The notes: generated from the letters alone by a model not told the origin. A stretch of DNA of 64,000 nt from Anisus vortex (GCA_949126835.1 OX421501.1:5712499-5776498); one strand, 5' to 3'. Positions 43,760 through 57,040 are shown, counted from the first letter of the stretch. A program made the numbers and translations.

Positions 43760-46700
43760 TGGAAATTTTCTTCAAAAGCGCTCTAACGATTATCTTCATG
43801 TTTTAATGCACTACTTGTTTCACCTAAAAAAAAATCTACACCTTTTCGGCCCCACAAATAAAAATCGGAAATGGACGTTAAACAAAAATACACATTAGAT
43901 TTATCGTAGATATTGATTTTGGCCGTGAAAACATGCCCTTGCTCGACCCACATGTAGTGCGGCTTTCAAGAGCGGTGTTTTGTTGCGTCGCAGTTATGAC
44001 GTTTCGGGAATACCCGTAGGCTTACTACAGCAGAAAGAAGTTTAATTTCTTGTTTAAACTACTGTTGCGCACCGATGATAGAAATAATTTAAAGCAAGAC
44101 CAAGTGTAATTTATGTAATGCAGGGGTGTCCAAACTACAGCCAGTGGGTAACGCGCGGGCGGACAAATGATAGTATGCGGCCCTCGCGGCTTATTTAGAT
44201 TTGAACGTCTACCAATATATTTTAGATTAAACTTCAATATATTTTAGATTAAATTTAAAAAAAAAGAAAACAAATACATATTTACGAATTATCTAATAGT
44301 GAGATAATAGTTTGCCGTTTAAATAATAACAGAATTAGAAGAACTTTCACCAAACTAAAGGTCTATTTGTAACTTTCTTTTATCTGACATTTATTGAAAA
44401 AAAACCACCTCTAAAACTTTTTTTGTGTTTAAACAATGAATAGCTGTATATAGTGTACACTGTAGCAGATTACACTGCACTGTATATAGTGTTCACTGTA
44501 GCAGTATACACTACGCTGTATATAGCATACAATGTAGCAGTATACTCTACACTGTAAATAATAAACACTGTATTAGTATCCACTTTTTTTAAAAATTCAA
44601 TGAATGTTTCATTAAAAATATGCATGATTTGCTTATAAAGGCCTACCAAAGTAAGATATATTAGAATATGTTAACATTGTCAATTCGAAATCTGGTAAAC
44701 TAGAAAAGATGTAAATTCAGTATATTCGTATTTTCCTTATAACAATAATCAGAAGTGTAATATACTGTTAGTTTTATTGAGGGGCGGGGGGGGGGGGAGA
44801 AATTAAACAAACCATCTAACGAAGCCTATATATATTATGATCTTTTCATTTGCAGTCTTTTCAATGAATAACATAATTTCACCTTTAATTATTTAGTATT
44901 TAAGTTTAATGCTCAAAATAAAAAAAAAAATGTTTATCATACCATTGTTTTAATTAATCAATATTATATTTTGCCGCGATAGTTTATTTTAAATAGTAAC
45001 ACAAATGGAGGTTATTAGATAATGTTAACACCAAACTATATTTTTTTACTTTTTTCGTCAAACAATGTTTGGAATAATACATTGAAAACATTGAAAATCT
45101 CTATATATAAAAAGATCGTGTTTGTGTCGCCACGGATCCCTATTGTGTCACTGACTTTTTTAGGCCTAGTCCTATATACTGTCTAATAGCTTTTCACATC
45201 TGACATGTGCCTTCTCTAGCTAAGTTGGTAACGTAGAGGACTGCTGTGCGTGCGAGCGGGTTCGATTCTCCAGTTAGACTATGCCTATTTTTTTTACCCG
45301 ATTTACATTTATTCGTAGACCTTTTTAATTCCTATCAAACATATTTGCCGGCCGTAACTCATTGTTAGCTTGAATGGGTTGAGGGAGGGATTTGAAAAAA
45401 TTGACATAATTTTATAGGAAAGTTTGACAGTTGTTAAAGTTTATTAATTAATTAATTAATTGGTCATTTATATAGCGCCTCACTCCATACTAATAAAAGC
45501 ATGCTCGGCGCGCTCACAAAATCGAAACGACAATAACGCTCTAAAATAGTTTTAAACAAGGTTTCGGCCGATGGACGCACGAAACGACAATAACATTTTA
45601 AAATAGTTTCAAACAAGTTTTTTGCTGATGGATGTGTATTTGATCAATTTAGTTGAAAAGAAAAGTCTTCAAATTCTTCTTGAATGCCTTTTTTGACACA
45701 GAGTTTTTCAGTGTCTCAGGTAAGCCGTTCCACAGTGAAGGCGCCACAGATTCAAACGAGCGTACACCAATAGGGGAAGGGGTAGAAGAACTAAAAATTG
45801 TAACGTAATTCACGATATTTTAAATTTAAACTTTTCATTTTCAGTCTTTTAAATAATAATAATAATAATAATATTTGTATAGCGCTGCCAACAAACATAA
45901 TGTAAGCTCAGAGCGCGTTTAACATACAACTAAGAATACGGATATTACACTAGGCCAGGTGACAGAGCAAAATTGATGATAAAAAAAAAGACAAAACAAA
46001 TAAATGTAGCATTAACCGACCGAACCCATAAATAAGACAGTAAGTTTCTAAAGCATGTTAAATGTTATCGAAGGTAAATATTGACAGTAGAGCTTGTTCG
46101 CTTCAGTTAAATGGGAAGTTGATTCCACACCTTCGGACCGGATACTGAGAAGGCTCTAAGGCCAACGGTCGTCAGAGAGAAATGGGGCTCTTCCAGAAGC
46201 GATGAGTTTGCAGAACGAAGTGTTCTTTGCGGGACATAAGGTCTGATTAGTGCCTTGAGATAGGACGGAAACTCGTTATTAAAAATGCACTGATGGCAAA
46301 GTAGCGCCACTTTATACTCAATTCTGGCTTTCACGGGGAGCCAGTGGAGCGAGCGTAGAAGGGCAGTTCCCGAGTCTCTTTTAGACTTGCACATAAACAA
46401 ACGCGCAGTACTTTTATGTATTCGTTGTAGCCTGGCGATTTATTGACATAAATGACATATATTTCTGTTGGATTTAAACTGACAACTCTAGCCTACATGT
46501 TTTTTTTGGTTTAAAATAAGATTAAGCTGTTGTTTATTTTTTATTTTTTTTTTTTTTTTTTTTTTATTTTTTTTTTTTTGGGGGGGGGGGGGGGGGGTTA
46601 TCGGGCAAAATCTAGATATTAGACTGCACAAATAAAAATCTGCTTCGACTGTTAGAATTTAAAGCCCATGTTATTCATAGTAGAAAAAAGGAAAAAGACA

Positions 46701-46823
46701 AATACAATTTATTGGTCTGGTAAAGAAGTATTTTTAAAATTTATGCACTGTTGTTTTACACATGATGTTAAGGTACAAGCGCCTGCTCTTTATTACCGAT
46801 CGAATGATCGGTCACCTGGTACT
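43760..46823 (+). repeat. Copy 13: mosaic 3.1-kb unit
   Basis: The left ~650 bp match copy 8 (ACACCTTTTCGG near 43846, CCACCTC near 44406). From about 44531 it matches copy 14 instead (ATGTAGCAG, ATATGCATGATTTG near 44619, CAATAATCAGAAG near 44744, AAACAAACCATC near 44807, the ~30-bp deletion before GACAGTAG near 46083, no 20-bp deletion). It retains GTTGGTAACG and GGATTTGAAAA of position A between 45220 and 45395, so the exchange may have been patchy. Confidence 0.88.
46107..46400 (-). pseudogene. LINE b remnant in copy 13
   Basis: 97 codons; the C-terminal TFKKNLKTHYF part is lost because of a ~30-bp deletion near 46083 and a CTTCAGTTAAATG stop change. Confidence 0.8.
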
Positions 46824-46848
46824 ATATATATATATGTGTATATATGTC

Positions 46849-49635
46849 TGGAAATTTTCTTCAAAAGCGCTCTAACGATTATCTTCATGTTTTAATGCAC
46901 TACTTGTTTCACCTAAAAAAAAATCTACAGATTTTCGGCCCCACAAATAAAAATCGGAAATGGACGTTAAACAAAAATACACATTAGATTTATCGTAGAT
47001 ATTAATTTTGGCCGTGAAAACATGCCATTGCTCGACCCACGTGTAGTGCGGTGTTCAAGAGTGGTGTTTTGTTGCGTCGCAGTTATGACGTTTCGGGAAT
47101 ACCCGTAGGCTTACTACAGCAGAAATAAGTTTAATTTCTTGTTTAAAAACTACTGTTGCGCACCGATGATAGAAATAATTTAAAGCAAGACCAAGTGTAA
47201 TTTATGTAACGCAGGGGTGTCCAAACTACAGCCAGTGGGTAACGCGCGGGCGGACAAATGATAGTATGCGGCCCTCGCGGCTTATTTAGATTAGAACGTC
47301 TTCAATATATTTTAGATTAAACTTCAATATATTTTAGATTAAATTAAAAAAAAAAGAAAAACAAATACATATTTACGAATTATCTAATAGTCAGATAATA
47401 GTTTGCCGTTTAAATAATAACAGAATTAGAGGAAGTTTCACCAAACTAAAGGTCTATTTTTAACTTTCTTTTATCTGACATTTTTTGAAAAAAAAACACC
47501 TCTAAAACTTTTTTTGTGTTTAAACAATGAATAGCTGTATATAGTGTACACTGTAGCAGATTACACTGCACTGTATATAGTGTTCACTGTAGCAGTATAC
47601 ACTACGCTGTATATAGCATACAATGTAGCAGTATACTCTACACTGTAAATAATAAACACTGTATTAGTATCCACTTTTTTTAAAAATTCAATGAATGTTT
47701 CATTAAAAATATGCATGATTTGCTTATAAAGGCCTACCAAAGTAAGATATATTAGAATATGTTAACATTGTCAATTCGAAATCTGGTAAACTAGAAAAGA
47801 TGTAAATTCAGTATATTCGTATTTTCCTTATAACAATAATCAGAAGTGTAATATACTGTTAGTTTTATTGAGGGGCGGGGGGGGGGGGGGAGAAATTAAA
47901 CAAACCATCTAACGAAGCCTATATATATTATGATCTTTTCATTTGCAGTCTTTTCAATGAATAACATAATTTCACCTTTAATTATTTAGTATTTAAGTTT
48001 AATGCTCAAAATAAAAAAAAAAATGTTTATCATACCATTGTTTTAATTAATCAATATTATATTTTGCCGCGATAGTTTATTTTAAATAGTAACACAAATG
48101 GAGGTTATTAGATAATGTTAACACCAAACTATATTTTTTTACTTTTTTCGTCAAACAATGTTTGGAATAATACATTGAAAACATTGAAAATCTCTATATA
48201 TAAAAAGATCGTGTTTGTGTCCCCACGGATCCCTATTGTGTCACTGACTTATTTAGGCCTAGTCCTATATACTGTCTAATAGCTTTTCACATCTGACATG
48301 TGCCCTCTCTAGCTAAGTTGTTAACGTAGAGGACTGCTGTGCGTGCGAGCGGGTTCGATTCTCCAGTTAGACTATGAATATTTTTTTTACCCGATTTACA
48401 TTTATTCGTAGACCTTTTTAATTCCTATCAAACATATTTGCCGGCCGTAACTCATTGTTAGCTTGAATGGGTTGAGGGAGGGAGTTAAAAAAATTGACAT
48501 AATGTTATAGGAAAGTTTGACAGTTGTTAAAGTTAATTAATTAATTAATTAATTGGTCATTTATATAGCGCCTTACTCCATGCTAATAAAAGCATGCTCA
48601 GCGCGCTCACAAAATCGAAACGACAATAACACTCTAAAATAGTTTTAAACAAGGTTTCGGCCGATGGAGGCACGAAACGACAATAACATTTTAAAATAGT
48701 TTCAAACAAGTTTTTTGCTGATGGATGAGTATTTGATCAATTTAGTTGAAAAGAAAAGTCTTCAAATTCTTCTTGAATGCCTTTTTTGACACAGAGTTTT
48801 TCAGTGTCTCAGATAAGCCGTTCCACAGTGAAGGCGCCACAGATTCAAACGAGCGTACACCAAATCACCAATAGGGGAAGGGGTAGAAGAACTAAAAATT
48901 GTAACGTAATTCACGATATTTTAAATTTAAACTTTTCATTTTCAGTCTTTTAAATAATAATAATAATAATAATATTTGTATAGCGCTGCCAACAAACATA
49001 ATGTAAGCTCAGAGCGCGTTTAACATACAACTAAGAATACGGATATTACACTAGGCCAGGTGACAGAGCAAAATTGATGATAAAAAAAAAGACAAAACAA
49101 ATAAATGTAGCATTAACCGACCGAACCCATAAATAAGACAGTAAGTTTCTAAAGCATGTTAAATGTTATCGAAGGTAAATATTGACAGTAGAGCTTGTTC
49201 GCTTCAGTTGAATGGGAAGTTGATTCCACACCTTCGGACCGGATACTGAGAAGGCTCTAAGGCCAACGGTCGTCAGAGAGAAATGGGGCTCTTCCAGAAG
49301 CGATGAGTTTGCAGAACGAAGTGTTCTTTGCGGGACATAAGGTCTGATTAGTGCCTTGAGATAGGACGGAAACTCGTTATTAAAAATGCACTGATGGCAA
49401 AGTAGCGCCACTTTATAATCAATTCTGGCTTTCACGGGGAGCCAGTGGAGCGAGCGTAGAAGGGCAGTTCCCGAGTCTCTTTTAGACTTGCACATAAACA
49501 AACGCGCAGTACTTTTATGTATTCGTTGTAGCCTGGCGATTTATTGACATAAATGACATATATTTCTGTTGGATTTAAACTGACAACTCTAGCCTACATG
49601 TTTTTTTTGGTTTAAAATAAGATTAAGCTGTTGTT

Positions 49636-49679
<44 letters not shown>

Positions 49680-49923
49680 GGGGGGGGGGGGTTATTGGGC
49701 AAAATCTAGATATTAGACTGCACAAATAAAAATCTGCTTCGACTGTTAGAATTTAAAGCCCATGTTATTCATAGTAGAAAAAAGGAAAAAGACAAATTGG
49801 CCTACAATTTATTGGTCTGGTAAAGAAGTATTTTTAAAATTTATGCACTGTTGTTTTACACATGATGTTAAGGTACAAGCGCCTGCTCTTTATTACCGAT
49901 CGAATGATCGGTCACCTGGTACT
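46849..49923 (+). repeat. Copy 14 of the 3.1-kb unit
   Basis: A complete unit sharing the copy-13 right-half marks. It has a private 8-base duplication (CACCAAATCACC near 48861) and ATAAGCCG near 48812 that the derived fragment 14b lacks. The poly(T)/poly(G) tract is the longest of this group (49635-49691). Confidence 0.92.
49166..49501 (-). pseudogene. LINE b remnant in copy 14
   Basis: 111 codons including HWLPVKARIDYKVALL; the ~30-bp deletion fuses the RRTSS region to the final NIYLR, removing TFKKNLKTHYF in frame. Confidence 0.8.
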
Positions 49924-49937
49924 ATATATATATATAT

Positions 49938-50666
49938 AGGTAAGCCGTTCCACAGTGAAGGCGCCACAGATTCAAACGAGCGTACACCAATAGGGGAAGG
50001 GGTAGAAGAACTAAAAATTGTAACGTAATTCACGATATTTTAAATTTAAACTTTTCATTTTCAGTCTTTTAAATAATAATAATAATAATAATATTTGTAT
50101 AGCGCTGCCAACAAACATAATGTAAGCTCAGAGCGCGTTTAACATACAACTAAGAATACGGATATTACACTAGGCCAGGTGACAGAGCAAAATTGATGAT
50201 AAAAAAAAAGACAAAACAAATAAATGTAGCATTAACCGACCGAACCCATAAATAAGACAGTAAGTTTCTAAAGCATGTTAAATGTTATCGAAGGTAAATA
50301 TTGACAGTAGAGCTTGTTCGCTTCAGTTGAATGGGAAGTTGATTCCACACCTTCGGACCGGATACTGAGAAGGCTCTAAGGCCAACGGTCGTCAGAGAGA
50401 AATGGGGCTCTTCCAGAAGCGATGAGTTTGCAGAACGAAGTGTTCTTTGCGGGACATAAGGTCTGATTAGTGCCTTGAGATAGGACGGAAACTCGTTATT
50501 AAAAATGCACTGATGGCAAAGTAGCGCCACTTTATAATCAATTCTGGCTTTCACGGGGAGCCAGTGGAGCGAGCGTAGAAGGGCAGTTCCCGAGTCTCTT
50601 TTAGACTTGCACATAAACAAACGCGCAGTACTTTTATGTATTCGTTGTAGCCTGGCGATTTATTGA
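49938..50666 (+). repeat. Copy 14b: internal fragment of a unit (LINE a/b part)
   Basis: After only 14 bp of (TA)n the sequence restarts in the middle of a unit (AGGTAAGCCGTTCCAC) and runs through LINE b to TGGCGATTTATTGA. It matches copy 14 from 48811 to about 49547 apart from the 8-base duplication. The left junction has microhomology TATA/TAGG. Confidence 0.9.
50285..50620 (-). pseudogene. LINE b remnant in fragment 14b
   Basis: 111 codons identical to the copy-14 version. Confidence 0.8.
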
Positions 50667-51423
50667 TTTATTATTTCTTGTTTACACTACTGTTTACACT
50701 ACTGTTGCGCACCGATGATAGAAATAATTTAAAGCAAGACCAAGTGTAATTTATGTAATGCAGGGGTGTCCAAACTACAGCCAGTGGGTAACGCGCGGGC
50801 GGACAAATGATAGTATGCGGCCCTCGCGGCTTATTTAGATTAGAACGTCTTCAATATATTTTAGATTAAACTTCAATATATTTTAGATTAAATTAAAAAA
50901 AAAGAAAAACAAATACATATTTACGAATTATCTAATAGTCAGATAATAGTTTGCCGTTTAAATAATAACAGAATTAGATGAAGTTTTACCAAACTAAATG
51001 TCTATTTTTAACTTTCTTTTATCTGACATTTTTTGAAAAGAAAAACACCTCTAAAACTTGTTTGTGTTTAAACAATTAATAGCTGTATATAGTGTACACT
51101 GTAGCAGATTACACTACACTTTATATAGTGTTCACTGTAGCAGTATACACTACGCTGTATATAGCATACAATGTAGCAGTATACTCTACACTGTAAATAA
51201 TAAACACTGTATTAGTATCCACTTTTTTAAAAATTCAATAAATGTTTCATTACAAATATGTATGATTTGCTTATAAAAGCCTACCAAAGTAAGATATATT
51301 AGAATATGTTAACATTGTCAATTCGAAATCTGGTAAACTAGAAAAGATGTAAATTCAATATATTCGTATTTTCCTTATAACAATAGTCAGAAGTGTAATA
51401 TACTGTTAGTTTTATTGAGTGGA

Positions 51424-52246
51424 GAAATTAAACACATCATCTAACGTAGCCTATATATATTATGATCTTTTCATTTGCAGTCTTTTCAATGAATAACATA
51501 ATTTCACCTTTAATTATTTAGTATTTAAGTTTAATGCTCAAAATTTAAATATAAAAAAAATGTTTATCATACCATTGTTTTAATTAATCAATATTATATT
51601 TTGCCGCGATAGTTTATTATAAATAGTAACACAAATGGAGGATATTAGATAATGTTAACACCAAACTATATTTTTTTACTTTTTTGTCAAACAATGTTTG
51701 GAATAATACATTGAAAACATTGAAAATCTCTCTATATAAAAAGATCGTGTTTGTGTCCCCACGGATCCCTATTGTGTCACTGACTTATTTAGGCCTAGTC
51801 CTATATACTGTCTAATAGCTTTTTACATCTGACATCTGAAATTAAACACATCATCTAACGTAGCCTATATATTATGATCTTTTCATTTGCAGTCTTTTCA
51901 ATGAATAACATAATTTCACCTTTAATTATTTAGTATTTAAGTTTAATGCTCAAAATTTAAAAATAAAAAAATGTTTATCATACCATTGTTTTAATTAATC
52001 AATAATATATTTTGCCGCGATAGTTTATTATAAATAGTAACACAAATGGAGGATATTAGATAATGTTAACACCAAACTATATTTTTTTACTTTTTTGTCA
52101 AACAATGTTTGGAATAATACATTGAAAACATTGAAAATCTCTATATATAAAAAGATCGTGTTTGTGTCCCCACGGATCCCTATTGTGTCACTGACTTTTT
52201 TAGGCCTAGTCCTATATACTGTCTAATAGCTTTTTACATCTGACAT
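51424..52246. repeat. 412-bp tandem duplication inside copy 15
   Basis: Two head-to-tail copies, starting GAAATTAAACACATCATC at 51424 and 51838. They differ slightly (CTCTCTATAT against CTCTATATAT, AATATTATAT against AATAATATAT), so the duplication is not brand new or was followed by patchy conversion. The second junction is at GACATCTGAAATT. Confidence 0.9.
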
Positions 52247-53101
52247 GTGCCTTCTCTAGCTAAGTTGTTAAAGTAGAGGACTGCTGTGCGTGCGACCCGG
52301 GTTCGATTCTCCAGTTAGAATATGCCTATTTTTTTTTACCCGATTTACGTTTATTCGTAGACCTTTTTAATTCCTATCAAACATATTTGCCGGCCGTAAC
52401 TCATTGTTAGCTTGAATGGGTTGAGGGAGGGAGTTGAAAAAATTGACATAATGTTATAAGAAAGTTTGACAGTTGTTAAAGTTAATTAATTAATTAATTA
52501 ATTGGTTATTTATATAGCGCCTCACTCCATGCTAATAAAAGCATGCTCAGCGCGCTCACAAAATCGAAACGACAATAACACTCTAAAATAGTTTTAAACA
52601 AGATTTCGGCCGATGGAGGCACGAAACGACAATAACATTTTAAAATAATTTCAAACAAGTTTTTTTCCTGATGGATGTGTATTTGATCAATTTAGTTGAA
52701 AAGAAAAGTCTTCAAATTCTTCTTGAATGCCTTTTTTGACACAGAGTTTTTCAGTGTCTCAGGTAAGCCGTTCCACAGTGAAGGCGCCACAGATTCAAAC
52801 GAGCGTACACCAATAGGGGAAGGGGTAGAAGAACTAAAACTTGTAACGTAATTCACGATATTTTAAATTTAAACTTTTCATTTTCAGTCTTTTAAATAAT
52901 AATAATAATATTTGTATAGCGCTGCCAACAAACATAATGTAAGCTCAGAGCGCGTTTAACCTACAACTAAGAATACGGATATTACACTAGGCCAGGTGAA
53001 AGAGCTAAATTGATGATTAAAAAAAAGACAAAACAAATAAATGTAGCATTAACCGACCCAAACCATAAATAAGACAGTAAGTTTCTAAAGCATGTTAAAT
53101 G

Positions 53102-53470
53102 TTATGTAAGGTAAATATTGAAATAATGAGTTTTTAAGTTCTTTTTGAAAGTAACAGTAGAGCTTGTTCGCCTCAGTTGAATGGGAAGTTGATTCCACAC
53201 CTTCGGACCGGATAGTGAGAAGGCTCTAAGGCCAACGGTCGTCAGAGAGAAACGGGGCTCTTCCAGAAGCGATGAGTTTGCAGAACGAAGTGTTCTTTGC
53301 GGGACATAAGGTGTGATTAGTGCCTTGAGATAGGACGGAAACTCGTTATTAAAAATGCACTGATGGCAAAGTAGCGCCACTTTATACTCAATTCTGGCTT
53401 TCACGGGGAGCCAGTGGAGCGAGCGTAGAAGGGCAGTTCCCGAGTCTCTTTTAGACTTGCACATAAACAA
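53102..53470 (-). pseudogene. LINE b remnant in copy 15
   Basis: 122 open codons, full subtype with HWLPVKA and TFKKNLKTHYF; substitutions include ALITPY and FSLSGPK. Confidence 0.83.
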
Positions 53471-53879
53471 ACGCGCAGTACTTTTATGTATTCGTTGTAG
53501 CCTGGCGATTTAATGACATAAATGACATATATGTCTGTTGGATTTAAAACTGACAACTCTAGCCTGCATGTTTTTTTTTTGGTTTAAAATGAGATTAAGC
53601 TGTTGTTTTTTTGTTTTTGTATTTCTTTGGGGGGAGGGGGGAGAGTTATCGGGCAAAATCTAGATATTGGACTGCACAAATAAAAATCTGCTTCGACTGT
53701 TAGAATTTAAAGCCTATGTTATTCATAGTAGAAAAAAAAAAGAAAAAAGACAAATACATTTTATTGGTCTGGTAAAAAAGTATTTTTAAAATTTATGCAC
53801 TGTTGTTTTACATACACATGATGTTAAGGTACAAGCGCCTGCTCTTTATTACCGATCGAATGATCGGTCACCTGGTACT

Positions 53880-53983
53880 ATATATATATACATACAATTT
53901 TAACTCGTATTATAGTATAGGATATATCTTATCCTATACTATAATACGAGTTAAAATTGTATGTATATATATATATATATATC
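53880..53983. repeat. Linker 15/16 with a perfect 32-bp inverted repeat
   Basis: A reversed minisatellite unit (53891-53922) faces a forward one (53932-53963) across 9 bp; the arms are perfectly complementary over 32 bp and are extended by (TA)n on both sides. This linker is a potential cruciform. Confidence 0.9.
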
Positions 53984-56900
53984 TGGAAATTTTCTTCAAA
54001 AGCGCTCTAACGATTATCTTCATGTTTTAATGCACTACTTGTTTCACGTAAAAAAAAATCTACAGCTTTTCGGCCCCACAAATAAAAATCGGAAATGGAC
54101 GTTAAACAAAAATACACATTAGATTTATCGTAGATATTGATTTTGGCCGTGAAAACATGCCCTTGCTCGACCCACATGTAGTGCGGCTTTCAAGAGCGGT
54201 GTTTTGTTGCGTCGCAGTTATGACGTTTCGGGAATACCCGTAGGCTTACTACAGCAGAAAGAAGTTTAATTTCTTGTTTAAACTACTGTTGCGCACCGAT
54301 GATAGAAATAATTTAAAGCAAGACCAAGTGTAATTTATGTAATGCAGGGGTGTCCAAACTACAGCCAGTGGGTAACGCGCGGGCGGACAAATGATAGTAT
54401 GCGGCCCTCGCGGCTTATTTAGATTTGAACGTCTACCAATATATTTTAGATTAAACTTCAATATATTTTAGATTAAATTTTAAAAAAAAGAAAACAAATA
54501 CATATTTACGAATTATCTAATAGTGAGATAATAGTTTGCCGTTTAAATAATAACAGAATTAGAAGAACTTTCACCAAACTAAAGGTCTATTTGTAACTTT
54601 CTTTTATCTGACATTTTTTGAAAAAAAACAACCTCTAAAACTTTTTTTGTGTTTAAACAATGAATAGCTGTATATAGTGTACACTGTAGCAGATTACACT
54701 GCACTGTATATAGTGTTAACTGTAGCAGTATACACTACGCTGTATATAGCATACAACGTAGCAGTATACTCTACACTGTAAATAATAAACACTGTTTTAG
54801 TATTCACTTTTTTAAAAATTCAATTAATGTTTCATTAAAAATGTGTATGATTTGCTTAAAAAGGCCTACCAAAGTAAGATATATTAGAATATGTTAACAT
54901 TGTCAATTTGAAATCTGGTAAACTAGAAAAGATGTAAATTCAGTATATTCGTATTTTCCTTATAACAATAGTCAGAAGTGTAATATACTGTTAGTTTTAT
55001 TGAGGGGCGGGGGGGGGGGGGGGGAGAGAAATTAAACACATTATCTAACGAAGCCTACATATATTATGATCTTTTCATTTGCAGTCTTTTCAATGAATAA
55101 CATAATTTTACCTTTAATTATTTAGTATTTAAGTTTAATGCTCAAAATTAAAAAAAAAATGTTTATCATACCATTGTTTTAATTAATCAATATTATATTT
55201 TACCGCGATAGTTTATTATAAATAGTAACACAAATGGAGGATATTAAATAATGTTAACACCAAACTATATTTTTTTACTTTTTTCGTAAAACAATGTTTG
55301 GAATAATACATTGAAAACATTGAAAATCTCTATATATAAAAAGATCGTGTTTGTGTCCCCACGGATCCCTATTGTGTCACTGACTTTTTTAGGCCTAGTC
55401 CTATATACTGTCTAATAGCTTTTCACATCTGACATGTGCCTTCTCTAGCTAAGTTGTTAACGTAGAGGACTGCTGTGCGTGCGAGCGGGTTCGATTCTCC
55501 AGTTAGACTATGCCTATTTTTTTTACCCGATTTACATTTATTCGTAGACCTTTTTAATTCCTATCAAACATATTTGCCGGCCGTAACTCATTGTTAGCTT
55601 GAATGGGTTGAGGGAGGGAGTTGAAAAAATTGACATAATTTTATAGGAAAGTTTGACAGTTGTTTAAGTTAAATAATTAATTAATTAATTGGTTATTTAT
55701 ATAGCGCCTCACTCCATACTAATAAAAGCATGCTCGGCGCGCTCACAAAATCGAAACAATAACGCTCTAAAATAGTTTTAAACAAGGTTTCGGCCGATGG
55801 AGGCACGAAACGACAATAACATTTTAAAATAGTTTCAAACAAGTTTTTTGCTGATGGATGTGTATTTGATCAATTTAGTTGAAAAGAAAAGTCTTCAAAT
55901 TCTTCTTGAATGCCTTTTTTGACACAGAGTTTGTCAGTGTCTCAGGTAAGCCGTTCCACAGTGAAGGCGCCACAGATTCAAACGAGCGTACACCAATAGG
56001 GGAAGGGGTAGAAGAACTAAAAATTGTAACGTAATTCACGATATTTTAAATTTAAACTTTTCATTTTCAGTCTTTTAAATAATAATAATAATAATATTTG
56101 TAAAGCGCTGCCAACAAACATAATGTAAGCTCAGAGCGCGTTTAACATACAACTAAGAATACGGATATTACACTAGGCCAGGTGACAGAGCTAAATTGAT
56201 GATAAAAAACAAGACAAAACAAATAAATGTAGCATTAACCGACTTAACCCATAAATAAGACAGTAAGTTTCTAAAGCATGTTAAATGTTATCGAAGGTAA
56301 ATATTGAAATAATGAGTTTTTAAGTTCTTTTTGAAAGTAACAGTAGAGCTTGTTCGCCTCAGTTGAATGGGAAGTTGATTCCACACTTTCGGACCGGATA
56401 CTGAGAAGGCTCTAAGGCCAACGGTCGTCAGAGAGAAACGGGGCTCTTCCAGAAGCGATGAGTTTGTAGAACAAAGTGTTCTTTGCGGGACATAAGGTCT
56501 GATTAGTGCCTTGAGATAGGACGGAAACTCGTATTTAAAAATGCACTGATGGCAAAGTAGCGCCACTTTATACTCAATTCTGGAGCGAGCTTAGAAGGGC
56601 AGTTCCCGAGTCTCTTTTAGACTTGCACATAAACAAACGCGCAGTACTTTTATGTATTCGTTGTAGCCTGGCGATTTAATGACATAAATGACATATATTT
56701 CTGTTGGATTTAAAACTGACAACTCTAGCCTTCATGTTTTTTTTTGGTTTAAAATGAGATTAAGCTGTTGTTGTTTTTTTTTGTTTTTTTTTTTTTTGGG
56801 GGGGGGGGGGTTATCGGTCAAAATCTAGATATTAGACTGCACAAATAAAAATCTGCTTCGACTGTTAGAATTTAAAGCCCATGTTATTCATAGTAGAAAA

Positions 56901-57040
56901 AAGAAAAAAGACAAATACAATTTATTGGTCTGGTAAAGAAGTATTTTTAAAATTTATGCACTGTTGTTTTACATACACAATATGTTAAGGTACAAGCGCC
57001 TGCTCTTTATTACCGATCGAATGATCGGTCACCTGGTACT
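53984..57040 (+). repeat. Copy 16 of the 3.1-kb unit
   Basis: A complete unit closest to copy 2 (shared GCTTAAAAAGGCC near 54854, CAATTTGAAATC near 54902, TTTTAAAAAAAAG near 54478). It carries the 20-bp deletion. A 3-bp or longer loss in GAAACAATAACGC near 55754 is private. It ends in the symmetrical junction with copy 17. Confidence 0.92.
56288..56566 (-). pseudogene. LINE b remnant in copy 16, 20-bp deletion
   Basis: 92 codons, FKYEF subtype, as in copy 2. Confidence 0.8.

Larger units (their letters stand above)
50673..53879 (+). repeat. Copy 15: left-truncated unit with a 412-bp internal duplication
   Basis: It starts about 290 bp into the unit (TTTCTTGTTTACACTAC, with TGTTTACACTAC duplicated at the junction). 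The poly(G) tract is missing (51416-51424). A segment is repeated in tandem at 51424-51835 and 51838-52246. It lacks the 20-bp deletion and retains a full tRNA-like segment at 52249-52320 with GACCCGGGTTCGATTC. Confidence 0.88.

Noticed and set aside
51058..51276. 72-codon plus-strand ORF rich in VYS/VHCS
   Set aside because: It is a translation of the 36-bp minisatellite; the period is a multiple of three so the frame stays open by chance.
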